Assembly: GCF_023856365.1 (NCBI RefSeq)
Contig: NC_064552.1
Span: 5,056,191-5,120,190 of the forward strand
DNA: 64,000 nt
Source: Brienomyrus brachyistius
Lineage: Eukaryota > Chordata > Actinopteri > Osteoglossiformes > Mormyridae
Reading direction: 5' to 3'
Within the stretch, counting starts at the first letter, position 1, and each line of letters begins with the position of its first letter. The notes beneath the pieces were generated by a model. The model saw only the letters and a program-made list of their open reading frames with translations. It did not search any database and had not been told where the DNA came from. The position numbers and the translations under genes were made by a program. Positions 1-11,853 of this stretch are shown in pieces.

Positions 1-318
1 TTGGGTCGCGGGGGATCCGGAGCCTATCCCGGAAGCAATGGGCACGAGGCAGGGAACAACCCAGGATGGGGGGCCAGCCCATCGCAGGGCACACTCACAC
101 CATTCACTCACACATACACACCTATGGGCAATTTTGCAACTCCAATTAGCCTCAGCATGTTTTTGGACTGTGGGGGGAAACCGGAGTACCCGGAGGAAAC
201 CCCACGACGACATGGGGAGAACATGCAAACTCCACACACATGTGACCCAGGCGGAGATTCGAACCCAGGTACCAGAGGTGTGAGGCAACAGTGCTAACCA
301 CTGCACCACCATGCCGCC
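1..318 (-). repeat. tRNA-derived SINE, cut by the window start
   Basis: Read on the minus strand, the element starts near 318 with a tRNA-like head. A Pol III A-box-like stretch (TGGTGCAGTGG) is followed by a B box (GGTTCGAATC) near 255-266. Then comes the body shared with the copies at 29.6 and 34.9 kb. The 3' tail with its GGAT repeats lies outside the window. It is close in sequence to those copies, so it is fairly young. The open frames across it are incidental. Confidence 0.85.
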
Positions 319-949
319 CCCACATTTATAATGACAAATAAAAAAAATTGAGATTTCACTATTCCAAATACATAATACAAAACTAAGTATTTGATACTTA
401 ACCAGGTGACTGGTTGGACACAATGGACCTGCTGGTGATTTTTTGTACTTTGCTCATTCATCTACGCCTTTAAATGGACTGAATGGACTCCTCTAAATTT
501 ATATTAGCAGCTGTTTTTTCAACCAAATGTAACATTTTTATTAAATAATTAGGACTTGCATTTACTTCATTAGCTGTAATCTAGGCTGAAAATATTTTTC
601 ATATGACTATCAACATCACTACCTTTATTCAGATTGTAGGTAAATTTTCATAAATAAAGGAACTAAACATTGGCCATATTTATTACTGGGTTCTTAAACA
701 CTGATCTTATCTAACAGCTTCTGAGAACATTAGCAACTTTGATTTGATTTTCTAGTGCCTCTTCCTCTGTTAGAAGATTGTCATTTATCTTAGAGGTTGA
801 TCATGGATTGCAGCTTCAGGTGATGCTAAGATAATTCTGATACTACTTGACTGATTTTGTTTCTTTATGTATGTTCATTTTCATTCTTATTTTACCACGT
901 CAGTTTTTTTTATTTAAATAGTGATAAATTTGATTAATATATACTCCAT
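319..949. other. AT-rich 3' flank of the SET-domain gene
   Basis: No coding potential is seen. On the minus strand an AATAAA polyadenylation signal lies at 909-914, 36 bases beyond the SET gene's stop codon, so the transcript probably ends near 880-900. The rest is plain AT-rich spacer. Confidence 0.6.
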
Positions 950-2014
950 TCAATCATAAGCCTTTCTCAAACATTCTGCAACACTACAATATATTCTGTA
1001 CACTGTGTGACATACTTGTTTTCTCCATGGGCAGTCGTCACCTCCATAGTCATAGGAAATCTCTTCTCCTTCATTAATGTCATTTAGTGCAAACAGACAA
1101 AGGTGCGGGTTTCCATTCACATCAATTTTTTTCATCCTACAGTTTGGATGCCTGTGGTCATCATTAACTAGCCGCCCAAAGGATCCATCTTCTTTAGAGG
1201 CATCAATACTTAAAAAGATGGTAACATGAGAAAACAGGAAATAAAAATATAACAATATATCACCACAAGATCAGAGTTTCTATTAATTTAGTATAAGGAG
1301 TATTATTTGCAAATTGAAGTCTTACCAATACATTTTCCCTCTCCATTTGAACGCAAACATAAATGCAGTACATGATGGGTGGTAAAGTTTTCTTCTTCTC
1401 TGGGATTCCGCATTATTTATCATTTCTCCCCTATATTCAACAACAAAATCTCCTTTGCAAATCAAACCCTTTGCAAATATACCACGGCCTGTAATAGACA
1501 ACAAAACCATTTTTAATAAAATAGGAAAACCTATGCATTCTACCATTATCCAATTAGCCCTGGTCATGTGTTCAGGTCTGGGAAACCCGTTTTTAATGTT
1601 TTGTAAAAGAATCAATTATAATTTCAACCTAACACTCGCTGGCCTTGGTGAGTGTGTAAAATGTATATAAATGGGCTCATCGGTCATATACATGAACCTA
1701 TTATGTGTATAAATTACCAAATCTTGCAGATAATTCATGCCAATTACACAAAAACTGACCTTGACAGATGGTACCTCATGATACCCTAAAGTTTGCATTA
1801 GATGCTGATCAGATAATGATACAATCATTATCTGATCAGCATCTAGTGCAAAGCTTCAGTTTTGCATGCAAGTAATTATTAACTGAAAAATCATGTCAGA
1901 CATCACCTTACCTTTCTCTGCATTGATGTACTTCACATCTAATTTCCATGTTTTGTCAGTCTTTGAAACAACGTAATGAATGGCATCCTTAAGTGGGCTG
2001 ATTCGTGGTGGCAT
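950..2014 (-). CDS. KMT5A-like SET-domain lysine methyltransferase, three coding exons
   Basis: On the minus strand the coding exons are 2014-1912 (start ATG at 2014-2012; exon begins at 2020 or 2023), 1488-1326 and 1208-950. All junctions are GT-AG and the phases match, giving 525 bases or 174 residues. The SET domain fills nearly the whole protein: GRGIFAKG and GDFVVEYRGE early, a CIDA motif made across the second junction, then NDDHRHPNC and a C-terminal EEISYDYGGDDCPWR. This resembles KMT5A (SETD8), the histone H4 lysine-20 monomethyltransferase. It belongs to a short fish subgroup that lacks the long N-terminus and has NDDH where KMT5A has the NHS motif, so activity and substrate are uncertain. 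No stops or frameshifts are seen. The exon could instead splice out after WRKQ (GTATGT donor at 1015-1011), giving a different C-terminus. Function is inferred from family only. Confidence 0.85.
1793..1851. repeat. Near-perfect hairpin inside the SET gene intron
   Basis: Bases 1799-1820 and 1824-1845 are exact inverse complements (22 bp) separated by only three bases (ACA). Allowing one mismatch, the arms extend outward to about 28-29 bp. It sits in the intron between coding exons 1 and 2 of the KMT5A-like gene. No TIRs or target duplication mark it as a transposon. Confidence 0.9.
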
Positions 2015-2428
2015 TTCAAACTGCTAGGAAATTATTAAAAATTAGTTTGACAGATCTCGAATCGTAACTGAAAAGTTATTAACTAAATAGTATTTTTTTA
2101 TTAGTTCTTATGTTCAGATACATCAAAAGCATACTTTCAAGATTTATCACTCTCTCAGGCTACCACTTCTGAAAATCCTTTAAATAACTGACGAAACTCA
2201 ACTGTAAACCAAAATGGGGAACCTGATATTGTGTGGTACTAAAAAAAATGTCACTGTAGCCTAAATGTCTTATGGGGTTGTTTACCTTGCAGAATGGTAA
2301 ATATACACCTTCGCCTTGAGGAATAGATATGTTCCCCGTTTTCCTGTACTCTGTCCTTTACTGCTAGTATAACCCAGCTCCTCTCTTACCATGCGCAAAG
2401 TTAGATGAGACCCTATCTTTCCAATACC

Positions 2429-2704
2429 CATCCATCCATCCATTACCATAATCTGCACTGGAGTCGCAGGGGGGACACAGACGGGGACCAACCCTGGGTG
2501 GGCGCCAACACACCACACAACTACAGGGCCAATTTAGACGCACCAACCAGCCTACCCTGCACGCCTTTGGACTGTGGGAGAAAACCGGAGCCCCTAGATA
2601 ACCCAAGCAAACATGGGGAGAGCGTGCGTGCTCCACACAGAACGGACCCGGAATCGAACCCAGGACCTTCTTGCTGCAAGGCAGCAGCACTAAACACTGC
2701 ACCC
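2429..2704 (-). repeat. Older tRNA-derived SINE in the 5' intron of the SET gene
   Basis: It has a CATC-repeat tail at 2429-2445 and a body with the 'ggactgtgggagaaaaccgg' block. The minus-strand B box GGTTCGATTCC is at 2651-2661 and the head ends near 2704. It is more divergent than the copies at 1, 29.6 and 34.9 kb, so it belongs to an older subfamily or is an older insertion. Confidence 0.8.
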
Positions 2705-3594
2705 TCTTTCCAACATATAGAAGTGAAATAAACTATATGTTTATTTCTTAAACATATACCTTCTATATATATTCTATACCTTCTTTTTTAGATGCAACAT
2801 TAATTATGAACCTGACTGGTTCATAACACAGGACAGGCAACTGCAGGATTTTTCTTTTAAAACCGCATTGCATCGATCTTCTATACCAGTACATACACTG
2901 TCCATCTTCTATTCGAGCTCGTATAGCGTCCATCATATGTCTACATTATATTATACTGAGTAACTGCGTGATGCAGACGTGCAGTAAGCAAGGGGTTGCA
3001 GAACATATCTTCTTTATTCTGCTCAATTTACATACCGGTTAAAGAACATACTATGCGTGCATGCTAATGACTGTTCTAATAAACCGTTCTACAGACTTAT
3101 CACGTCTCAGCCGAAGTGTTTCGAGAATCAGATTAAAAGGAGCATCGATACATCAAACCACCGTGAAGCGCTTTAAAGATTACCAGTAGTACTACTACTA
3201 CTATTACTACTACTAATAATAATAGGAACTAGGGAACTGTGCTTGGCCCAGGAAACTGTGCACCAATATCCTCCAAAGAGGCTGAACCCGTCACTCACAC
3301 CGATGACAATTTTCGCTCGATTTTTTTGGGAAACCGAAAATGGCTATCAGCTAACTACATTACATGAAGCTAGTTAGATATGTGGGTATTACACTAAGCA
3401 TTCACACGCCAGCTACAGGACCCAATTTAATATATTAGTTTCGTCTTATTAACTTAACCAATCTAGCACACTAGTAAATCTGATAAGGTGTATGTAAACT
3501 CAGCTGGCTAGTCAGCTAGCATTGTTATATATTATAAATAAGTATTAATTATAAATAACGTATTAAAACACAAGAAATATAATCACAAACTTAC

Positions 3595-3710
3595 CTTTCA
3601 CTGTATTTGGTCGTGTAAAAGCAGTAGAATCTTCCTTTCGTCTATGTTTCTACTTCCCGTGGTGCTGAAAACTCATTAATGGTCAGATAAAACTACACTT
3701 CGCCATAACG
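3595..3710 (-). other. Probable 5' untranslated exon of the KMT5A-like gene
   Basis: On the minus strand a consensus donor (AAAG then GTAAG, 3594-3590) follows a stretch with no useful open frame. It is the best-placed donor to join the acceptor at 2021-2025 of the first coding exon. The upstream boundary (about 3700) is a guess; no TATA box is evident. Confidence 0.45.
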
Positions 3711-3868
3711 CAGCTCTCGTTTCACCATTTTAACAATTTTTTGAAAATATTAACATAGCAGCCACTTTTTTACACACCTACATTTATTGTTTATTTAATC
3801 TTATTTATTTTACTCGAAAGATAAGTATTATAATTGCTTAATAGAACAAAACTTTACGGTGCTCTTAC

Positions 3869-3960
3869 CTCTCAAAGCTATTGCACATGCGCAAATCACG
3901 CAAACACCTCCGTTAAGTGGGCGGTACCGTGATTTGCATAAATTAGGCTTGCAAAATGTG
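3869..3960 (-). promoter_or_regulatory. NRF1-like site and possible alternative first exon
   Basis: On the minus strand TGCGCATGTGCA (3893-3882) resembles the NRF1 consensus. It is followed by a donor (TTTGAG then GTAAGAG at 3868-3862). With the donor at 3594 this could mark two alternative first exons of the SET gene. It is a motif match only. Confidence 0.3.
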
Positions 3961-4088
3961 TGTAAGGCTCGGCCAAGCCCCACCCCCAAAAAGTTCCGGT
4001 TCCTGACTACAGGTGGCAACATAGAGAATCCGTGTGAACCGTGTGATCCGATGAGGTCGTTCGTTATGGGCCTAAGCTAAAACTTTGT

Positions 4089-4228
4089 AAGGCACATATA
4101 TACAGTCTCCCCAATATGTTTTAATGGTTTCCCTTATGGGGACCTAGATTTTTGTCCCCATAACGTTTTTGGTCCCCATAAGGTGACTGTGTATACAGAT
4201 CAATGTCCCCATAAAGATAGGAATACCA

Positions 4229-4265
<37 letters not shown>
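4089..4265. repeat. 'GTCCCCATAA' interspersed repeat ending in (CA)n
   Basis: The block repeats the motif GTCCCCATAA and its variants four to five times between 4130 and 4215. It then runs into a CA microsatellite at about 4229-4264. It resembles a fish repeat associated with CA tracts; I cannot assign it to a class. Confidence 0.6.
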
Positions 4266-4266
<1 letters not shown>

Positions 4267-4470
4267 AGGGCGATTTAGACACACATTTGTTTAATCAATG
4301 TTTTCAGCCTAAAGGAGAAAATTGGAGTACCTACATGCAAACTCCACAAACACACACACACACCCACACACACACACACACACACGCACACACTCACACA
4401 CAGAGCTAGAGGCAGGATTCCATATGCTAACCCTGGAGGTGTGAATACACAGCGCCACCCACTGAAGGTT
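4266..4470 (-). repeat. Decayed SINE fragment interrupted by a CA microsatellite
   Basis: Blocks matching the SINE body ('gggcgatttaga', 'ggagtacctacatgcaaactccac') flank a CA-rich tract at about 4346-4402. The block ends in a degraded head ('ctggaggtgtgaatacacagcgccaccc'-like) near 4470. It is the same family as the 29.6 kb copy but much older. Confidence 0.6.
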
Positions 4471-7159
4471 ATATCTCTTATTAATTATGCCACTAAAGCA
4501 CATAAAATTACATAGGCCCTGACCAGGAATGCTTATTTGTAGTGCACAGAGTTGTGCGTCATTCGTTCAGCCTCTATGGCCTTACCGGGCTGTCGTGTGC
4601 TTATGTTATGACAAGATCTTCATACAGCTGGCTCTCCTTCCAGCAGAAACACCTGCGTCTGGATGCATCGCAGGGAGAGGCGGTCGCAGGCTTTTCATGC
4701 GACGCCCTCAAGCGCGACACACTGCAGTAAGCAAAGGAACACACCTGCCTTTGCCCAGTGAGGAGCACATTTTTGACAGCGCTGATTTAAGCGATTCCGG
4801 CATAAGTGCGCATATTAGCATCCTTTTCAGATGTAATTATCCTTTTCCACACCCAGCTTGCACTGAGAAAATACTTTCTGCGGCATTTAAATTGCTCCCA
4901 TTACTCAGGTGAATGTGTTTGCCCACTATTGCACTGAAGCAGAGGAGGATTGCATTTCCTGTCCACAGTTGCATGGCCTCTCCAAAAATTGCCCTCAAGA
5001 GTCGCTTCAGATGACAAGTGCTACTTTACGGACACTAACAGGTGGTTATGTACGATGCGCTGCTGTCGCATGCAGAGCCATGCTACTTAATGCAGGAAAA
5101 CCACACAAGCAGCCCCCCCCCCCGCCTGGGTCTGCTCCACCATGCATCTAATCACACCCAGGTGACCGTGACATTTAATGAGCACATCCGGATGCATAAT
5201 GTGGCCGTAAGAAGAGCGTGACACAGGCGGGGCCAAATCCTGAGCCCCCAGCAGGGTGTCGGACATCATCATAACGTTTCGGCCAAGCTAATGCAGATCT
5301 TGCACTTTCATTCGATTATCCATGTCGATAAGCACTCCGGAGATGAAAGGATCTCCCAGACACACCAATGGATAATTGAAGTTTCAGCGGCCGAGCCTTC
5401 AAAAAAAAGTAAAAAAAAAAACGAGATCACTTCTCGATAATCAAACAAGATGTCCGATTCATCTCTGTGATTTTTTTTTGCAGCGAGATTCGTGCTTAAA
5501 CGACGGAGCTCCGATCCTGGCCTGCTCTCCCGAAGACGGTCCATCACAGCAGCTTTCCCCAGACCTCCAGTTTCCTGGTATCGGATTTTTAATGGGCCTT
5601 CCTTTATTGGTAGTTCTGACTGAGGAAGTGGCAAAAAGGTCAAGGCTGTGGGCAGTGTGCAGTGTGCAGTGTGCAGACTGTCCTTCTCTGTACTGGGATG
5701 TGGAATCACGCGGGACTTTCTGTTGATACATAAACAGATTCTCTCTTCATTTTGTCCACATTCAGGACTTTGCATCATAGTACAGACGCTCCTCTGCTTA
5801 CGAACTTTCAGACATGCAAACGAATAGGACTGCAAGTCCAAATTATGTTCACTTTGCTCCCGTTTCCTGTCCGCAACATCAATTTTTTTTTTAAAAATTA
5901 AGATAAATAAGAGGATTTTTCAAGCTTCATCTTCCATTATGATCTCTTAGCTGTCGACGGGAATTCCAAATGCACCAAAAACTTGAAAAGGTGCAGAGCG
6001 AATGCCTCTACTTTTCTCACAGGGCACCTAATTGCATGTATGAACTCTATCCCTTAATTGTCTTAATTGTCCACAGTGGCAGATTCTGCTCAGCTCTGGT
6101 CCCCAGCTATCGCAGCGGACGCTCTTGCGCAAGCAGAGCTCCTGACAGCGGTTTTCCTCACTCGTAAAGCTTCAGGTTTCGCTGGACTGGTTCGGCTTAA
6201 TTTCCCTGTTGATGAGGGAGACCCCTTCCCCAGAGGTGAATTTGTGGACTGCTGGAGCGTCTTTGGGTGGGGTGGGCCCTGAAATTCACCCTAGGTGCTG
6301 AAAAGTATCGCCAATATCCAGGCCTATTTTAGTCCCTTCACCGTTATGCCACCTGCTGTTCATCGTCTGCTTGTGCGCAGGCAGCTTACAGACTGTCTGA
6401 AACTCCTTCAGCAATTGACGTAGAACACATAACAGTGAACGTTAAAAAGGCAATAAGTCTGGCATCTTCAGTAAACACATCAACGATGAATGAGTAAGTG
6501 TTGTAACCGACGTAATTCTCTGGCACACTTTTAGACCTGTCTTCACTACACGCTGCTGATGGCTTCCGGATGATGAAGTAAGTGATTTGGCTCTATTGCA
6601 GTTAAATGTATGCCTAAGCGAAGGTTCAATCGATTTAAATGTAGGTGTTGGGTCTCAGCCAGCTACTTTCTTTCTGGGAGATTTTCCAGCCTTGGTGTCG
6701 TTCCCTGGGAAAACACGTCTCCCGACATCACCTTCGGCATTCCGGCATTCGAAAAATGACAACTCATTTCACTCCGTTTCAAGCTGACCTTTTCTGTTCG
6801 GCTCGTCACGCGACGGGCTGACCCGAGTCATTCATGAATTAATTCCCCGGAAACTTGGTTTACAGCAGGCAATTAGTGTTTTCTATTTGTCATGCACGCT
6901 CGGCTACTGCGTTGGGAATAACGGAGCCGTTCTTTCGAATACAGGTGTAATGGGGGCCAATAAGGCTTGTGACATACGCCATGTGGATGGCATACGCTCA
7001 AGCCATGACCACCGGAGACCTTCTTGACTGCAGCAGATAAATTGCCACATTCTGCAGATAATTGTATGTTGCTATGCTTCACAAAACATACAAATCCAAA
7101 AGGCAAAGGGTGTGTTTGTTGGTGGCACTAATGTCCAATTTCCTTGGGAAAACTCTCTA
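4471..7159. other. Spacer without recognised genes
   Basis: Open frames of 60-177 codons occur on both strands but resemble no family and show no consistent splice structure. A short GTGCA pentamer run lies at about 5651-5676 and a C tract near 5110-5120. The sequence at 6560-6850 is moderately CpG-bearing and single-copy-looking. Confidence 0.55.
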
Positions 7160-7368
7160 GCAGTGTTTGTGAAACCCAGTCCTCAAGGGCCCGCAGAGAG
7201 CCCACATTTTTTTCCTCGTTCCCAGCTTCATGCACGACGGGCATTCGGTGCACATGACCGTTGGTTCATTCTTAATTGTTTGATTTAGGTGCGCTGAGGG
7301 CTGACAGGGAGCAAAAACATGGACTGTCTGAGGTTCCCCGAGGACCTGGTTGGGAAACTCTGCCCTAG
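7160..7368. mobile_element. hAT-like palindromic MITE
   Basis: Its ends are imperfect inverted repeats: 'gaaacccagtcctcaagggc' near 7181 against 'gaggacctggttgggaaact' near 7340-7359. The interior 'ggagcaaaaacatggactgt' is characteristic of a widespread fish MITE family. It has no coding capacity, so it would have depended on a transposase in trans. The superfamily assignment is from resemblance only. Confidence 0.7.
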
Positions 7369-9181
7369 TAAGGTTCTTTGTTAGAATAATTTTGTCCTGA
7401 ACTTTTCTAAACACCGGGGCATGCTGGGAGATAACTGAACCACCTCCTGTCTCCTGGGCCTTGCGTACACGTCTCTGTGTGTCCCGCATTCACACATTTG
7501 CTGTGAACTTTCTGCTGCCTTATCCCAGAAACTGAAAAGCGTGCGATGAAGGTCTGACCTCACATTGTGCGTAGCGTGTGTGTAAATGACCTCCAAAGGA
7601 CCGGCACTGCGTCCCAGGGGCATCGCACACCACACCTCACTAGAGCACTCTTTGTTTCCCACTGCATTCAAGGTCAATGAAAATGGATGGAGGTCATTCA
7701 TGATACCGGGGCTTTAGACTATACTCATGCAGAAGTATGTTATGCTAATGTTTTTTTGCTAAGTGTTTATCGATTTTTCCACTGATCGCTGTAACAACCC
7801 AGCTACGACTCCATTCAGGAACTATTTACATTTATGTCCTTGGTAAGTTTTGAAATTTTTACAGTTCACTGTCAATATGACATATAGTAGGCTAAACTGT
7901 AAGCATGGCAACACATTACACATAATACATATGTTGTACTTATATATTCACTAATTATTTTTCCAGGATAATACAGCAATCTGGATATCTAGATAACTCA
8001 ATTTTCAATAAAAAAAAATCAGCAATAAATTTGTTGCACATGGCAAACTAGTTAAGTAAAACTATCCTAGTCCATCCCCCTACCACCTCCCCCCCCCCCC
8101 CACCCCCGGCCACTCTCCCATGCCCCCTGACTCAGGCGGGAAGGCCAGTGGAGATGGGCAGAGGGAAGATGGGCTGGGATGGAACAAAAGCTGTAAACAA
8201 GATGGGGGGGGTCAACATAGACAAGACCCGAAATGGGTACTGGGTCCAGGAAAAAGCTGCAATTGAGGGCTGGGTTGCATATTGGGGTCTCAGTGTGTTT
8301 TCTGGGGGCGAGACAAAAAGGGGGTGTTCATCTACTGTAATGAATGGGAGAACAAACAGCTGAAATTGGGCCCAAAGACATCCACACCTTCCCCCCCCGC
8401 AGAACAACCTAAAACGTGTCACAGTAGCTCTGCTACTTGGCATGAATGGAGAGGACATATTTAAAAGAGCAATATTTTATATTATTACACATTATACTAT
8501 GCTGTGGTCAGTAGATGTGTTAGTATTTTAAGTTAGTTTTTTTCCTGGTCAGTGTACAGTATAACCCATAATCCATGCACCATTTCATTTGGGACGGCAA
8601 CGTAATGGCCCTCGAAAGCGCCCCTTTATTCCCGTCACGCCGGGACGCAGCGCCGAGAAATTCCTTGTTTTCACAGAAAGCCAAAGAGCTCCTGAACGGC
8701 ACCGGAAAGGAGGCTGGAAAATTCCATTTCGCAGAGATTAATGAGAGACGCCAGGCTTAATGTCCCCTAAAATGAAGACGTTTCACGCAGCTGAACGACT
8801 GTATTTTCCGACTCGCCCAGGCATCCGTCTTTGTAGTGGATCGACCTCAGTTTCACGTTCGTCTCCTTGCCGTAAACTAGAACGGCGGCTTATTGTTATG
8901 GCAACAAAGTTAAAAGAAAGCTTAAGTTTATGAACATGGTCCCTGAGCGTGACACAAAGGGTCTTCCAAAATACTGCGCAAACACTTGTGGCTAGATCTT
9001 TCCTCTTCCGCTATTCACAGGTGTTTATGTAGGGGTGGGGCCTCAGAGGAAGCTGATTGGTCCCTGGAGTGCCCCCTCCCCTGTCACTGACCAATTCAAA
9101 ACATATCATTGGCTGATGATAAAATTGGCCCTTCTGTATGAATTAAGGCCCCTCCTGTGTTTCCCCACCTTACAAAATTAG
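7369..9181. other. Spacer; poly-C tract at 8088-8106
   Basis: No gene is recognised. A C-rich tract lies around 8088-8106. Bases 8575-8900 are unusually complex and CpG-bearing for this window, with an ATTAATGA core, and could be a conserved non-coding element; comparison with other fish would decide. Confidence 0.5.
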
Positions 9182-9266
9182 CTTGTCAGATTTAAGGCGG
9201 TCTGGGATAAATGTCAGTGAATGAAGATAAAGACCATTTAAACCGGGGTACCTTAAATCTGACAAG
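9182..9266. repeat. 16-bp perfect inverted repeat
   Basis: CTTGTCAGATTTAAGG (9182-9197) is exactly inverted at 9251-9266 with a 53-base spacer. It could be a short MITE with only its ends retained or a hairpin RNA. No target duplication is obvious. Confidence 0.75.
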
Positions 9267-10050
9267 TTATCTAGCTAAATAACAAATCTCGATTCGTGAT
9301 ACAGGCCCCTGGAGCTAAACCAGAGAACAAACCAGATGTCTAGACCGATTTAACTCACGTAACTAGACCAAATGTTCAGAACCTTGGACCAAAAGACCAG
9401 GCACCAAGACAAAAGGAGGAGACAGGTAGTAGATTCAGCTTAATTACCTTGATTGCTGGTGCCTTGCGAAATAATTAACTTAAGACTTCTGAAAACACCC
9501 ACCATGAAATCTGCTTAGTGGTTAAGCGTGGCAACCATTCAGATTTCTGTAGAAATACATTCAAAACTTGATCGACAGCTGATATGGTCCAGTGCTCTCC
9601 AGCTAGACCGCAGACGTGCTGATTCTGACTCTGCCGCTGTTTGTTTTGAGCGAGCAGTTAATGGCTGTGCTGCAGACATCAGCTCAGGACTCGGCAAATG
9701 ACACGGTAAACTGGCACTTTGTGTAGCTACACCCATCATGGTGACCCAGACAAAGAAAACAGCTTCGCGTTTTACAGTAACTGAATGCTAATGCTCATTA
9801 AATAACCAACAAATATGATTAAGTGCATAGCCTTTATTAACTTAAAAGTTATTCTGTTTAAAAAAGAGAATTTCAAGTATACTAAGTACAGAATGTACTG
9901 AATACTAATAATAAATATATAAAAGTAAAATCAAAACCGCACTTATATATACCCAAACCCATTTTTTAAATTTTATTTTTAGAAATAACTATAAACCACA
10001 TCTTTTTAGACTGCTGCTCCACCCAGGGTGCTTCTGGGTTTTTGGTAAAG
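9267..10050. other. Spacer without recognised features
   Basis: No gene is recognised; it is AT-rich from about 9780 onward. Confidence 0.5.
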
Positions 10051-10085
10051 TAATGGATGGATGGATGGATGGATGGATGGATGGA
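10051..10085 (+). repeat. (ATGG)n tail of a lost SINE
   Basis: About eight copies of ATGG follow a degraded stretch (10010-10050) resembling the 3' end of the tRNA-derived SINE family, now on the plus strand. The tRNA-like head is not recognisable. Confidence 0.6.
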
Positions 10086-11199
10086 GTATAAATGAAACTA
10101 TACATACATTTCTCATCAGCTTAGATTGAGCAGTTACTGAACAGCAATGTCATTAGGTTATAGTGTAAAAGGTTTTTACATCAATTTCAGTCAAATTATT
10201 TGCATATTCTTGCGTGCTGTTTTCTCTGTATTGGGGAACACTTATCAGATGACAGGTGTAATTGGCTTTTTAAGACATTGACTGGCCAGCAACTGATGCG
10301 GAAGATGCCATTTTAATTAGTATTTAAATGAATGCTTTCTTCCATCACTATTCAAGTATTTCAATAAAATTTTAACATTTATTTTAAACATTTAAAAAGA
10401 ATGCATCATCTCATTTAATCTCGAATACAGCAGCTCATTATGCAACGTATAAAAAAATCTGAACAGACACTCGGGTTATAGGGCCTTTAGAAAATATACA
10501 GGACACACAAAATAACGGAAACATTTTCAAATCATCAGGGAACGGAAGCCATTGTAATGGCATTTTAATTGACATTTCTCTCATGAAAATGCTGCTTAGC
10601 AGCTGTTTGAAGGTGTGGTAACTGCTTTGTTTCCAGTCACAGTCTTTCACAAAACCAATTAAGCACTTAAATTGTGAAATTAAACTTTAATGTTTTTTTC
10701 CCATGATTATTGGCTGGGCCCCGACGTTTCCTCCTCACCAAATCCAAACCAGATGGCTGGTTTACAGTTTTTATGTCAGATGACTGATGACCTCATGCGG
10801 GTCATACCATGTGGAATTTGGGAGGGGGATCCCTCATCTTCGTACAACCTCCTAATCTCCACACAGTGCAGTAAAATCCTTCTGCCCCCTTCAACCACCC
10901 TCTACATCCACCACCCCACAGAGAGTTACACAGCAAGATCACACGCTGCGTCTCAAGTCCAACGTTAGCGTCCAAGGTCACTCGTTAAAACCAGCCAGGC
11001 GAGTTGGATGCATCCTGCCCTTCCACACACTGCTTCTCTGATGGTCACCCTACTCCGAAATTATCCTTGGACGCGCTCATATTTCATGTCTACGTTTTGG
11101 GACGCCAATTAACCAGAGATCAGCAGATGCCATAAAGTTTGTCAAGTTGTCAAAAGACCTGTTTAATGGTGCGTGCCTACTGTCCTCCATAGTCCCTCC
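10086..11199. other. Spacer without recognised features
   Basis: Short open frames only, AT-rich; nothing supported. Confidence 0.5.
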
Positions 11200-11586
11200 T
11201 TCCTCATACAGTGAGGTTCACGTTTTCACGTTACGGCGCAGCAGGACCACAAAAGAACAAGAACTACAAAAAATAAATATCAAGGTAACGACTAGTGGAA
11301 AAGTGAGGACACAATGCTGAACAGCACCCAAAAGGCAGGCACTTAAATACACTGAATGCAAGAACTAAGAAGTGGCAGGTGTGGCTATATAGGGTTAGGG
11401 GCAACGAGGGGCAGGTGAGGACAATCAATCAATTAATCAATTAAGGCACCGAGCAACAGGTGGAAAAAATTACAAAGACACAAGGCACTTAGAAGTAAGA
11501 CAATGGGAACAGGTTAGCCAGCGACACCAGCTGGCCAAAACATGTACAAAATACATATGACGGGTGGACACGCACCGACCCTGACA
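11200..11586 (-). mobile_element. Solo LTR, Ty3/gypsy-like
   Basis: On the minus strand the block starts TGTCAGGGTCGGTGCGTG at 11586. It carries a TATATAG promoter-like box near 11388-11394 and ends in a region poor in landmarks near 11200. The layout matches fish gypsy LTRs, but no internal coding region lies next to it. The inner boundary is approximate. Confidence 0.6.
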
Positions 11587-11699
11587 ATAAACAGCATTGT
11601 GCTGAGTGCTTTTCTGATGTAAGATTTGTAGCTCGTTTAATTGTGCATTGGACAATTCTGCATGGACAGTGTGTGAGACAGTGTGTGTGACCGTGTGTG

Positions 11700-11853
11700 A
11701 CTGTGTGTCTGATTCAAAGGTTGCTGGTTTAAATACTTTGGCCGGCTGAGTGATTTTACCAATGGGCCCTTGAGCGAAGCCCTCATCACCCCTGGGACTG
11801 ACTGACCCTGTACATCATTTTGGATAAAAGCTTCTACTACATAAATGAATGTA
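11700..11853 (+). repeat. Old tRNA-derived SINE, second family
   Basis: A degraded B box (GGTTTAAATAC near 11727) is followed by 'cccttgagcgaagccct'. The typical tail 'tttggataaaagcttct' ends in an ATAAATGAATG stretch. This tail differs from that of the GGAT-tailed family; the same tail type occurs at 17.3 kb and 20.8 kb. Confidence 0.7.

Noticed and set aside
5308..5841. 177-codon minus frame, the longest in the window
   Set aside because: Low-complexity Lys/Phe and Cys/Leu-rich stretches from A tracts and GTGCA repeats, with no domain; probably chance.
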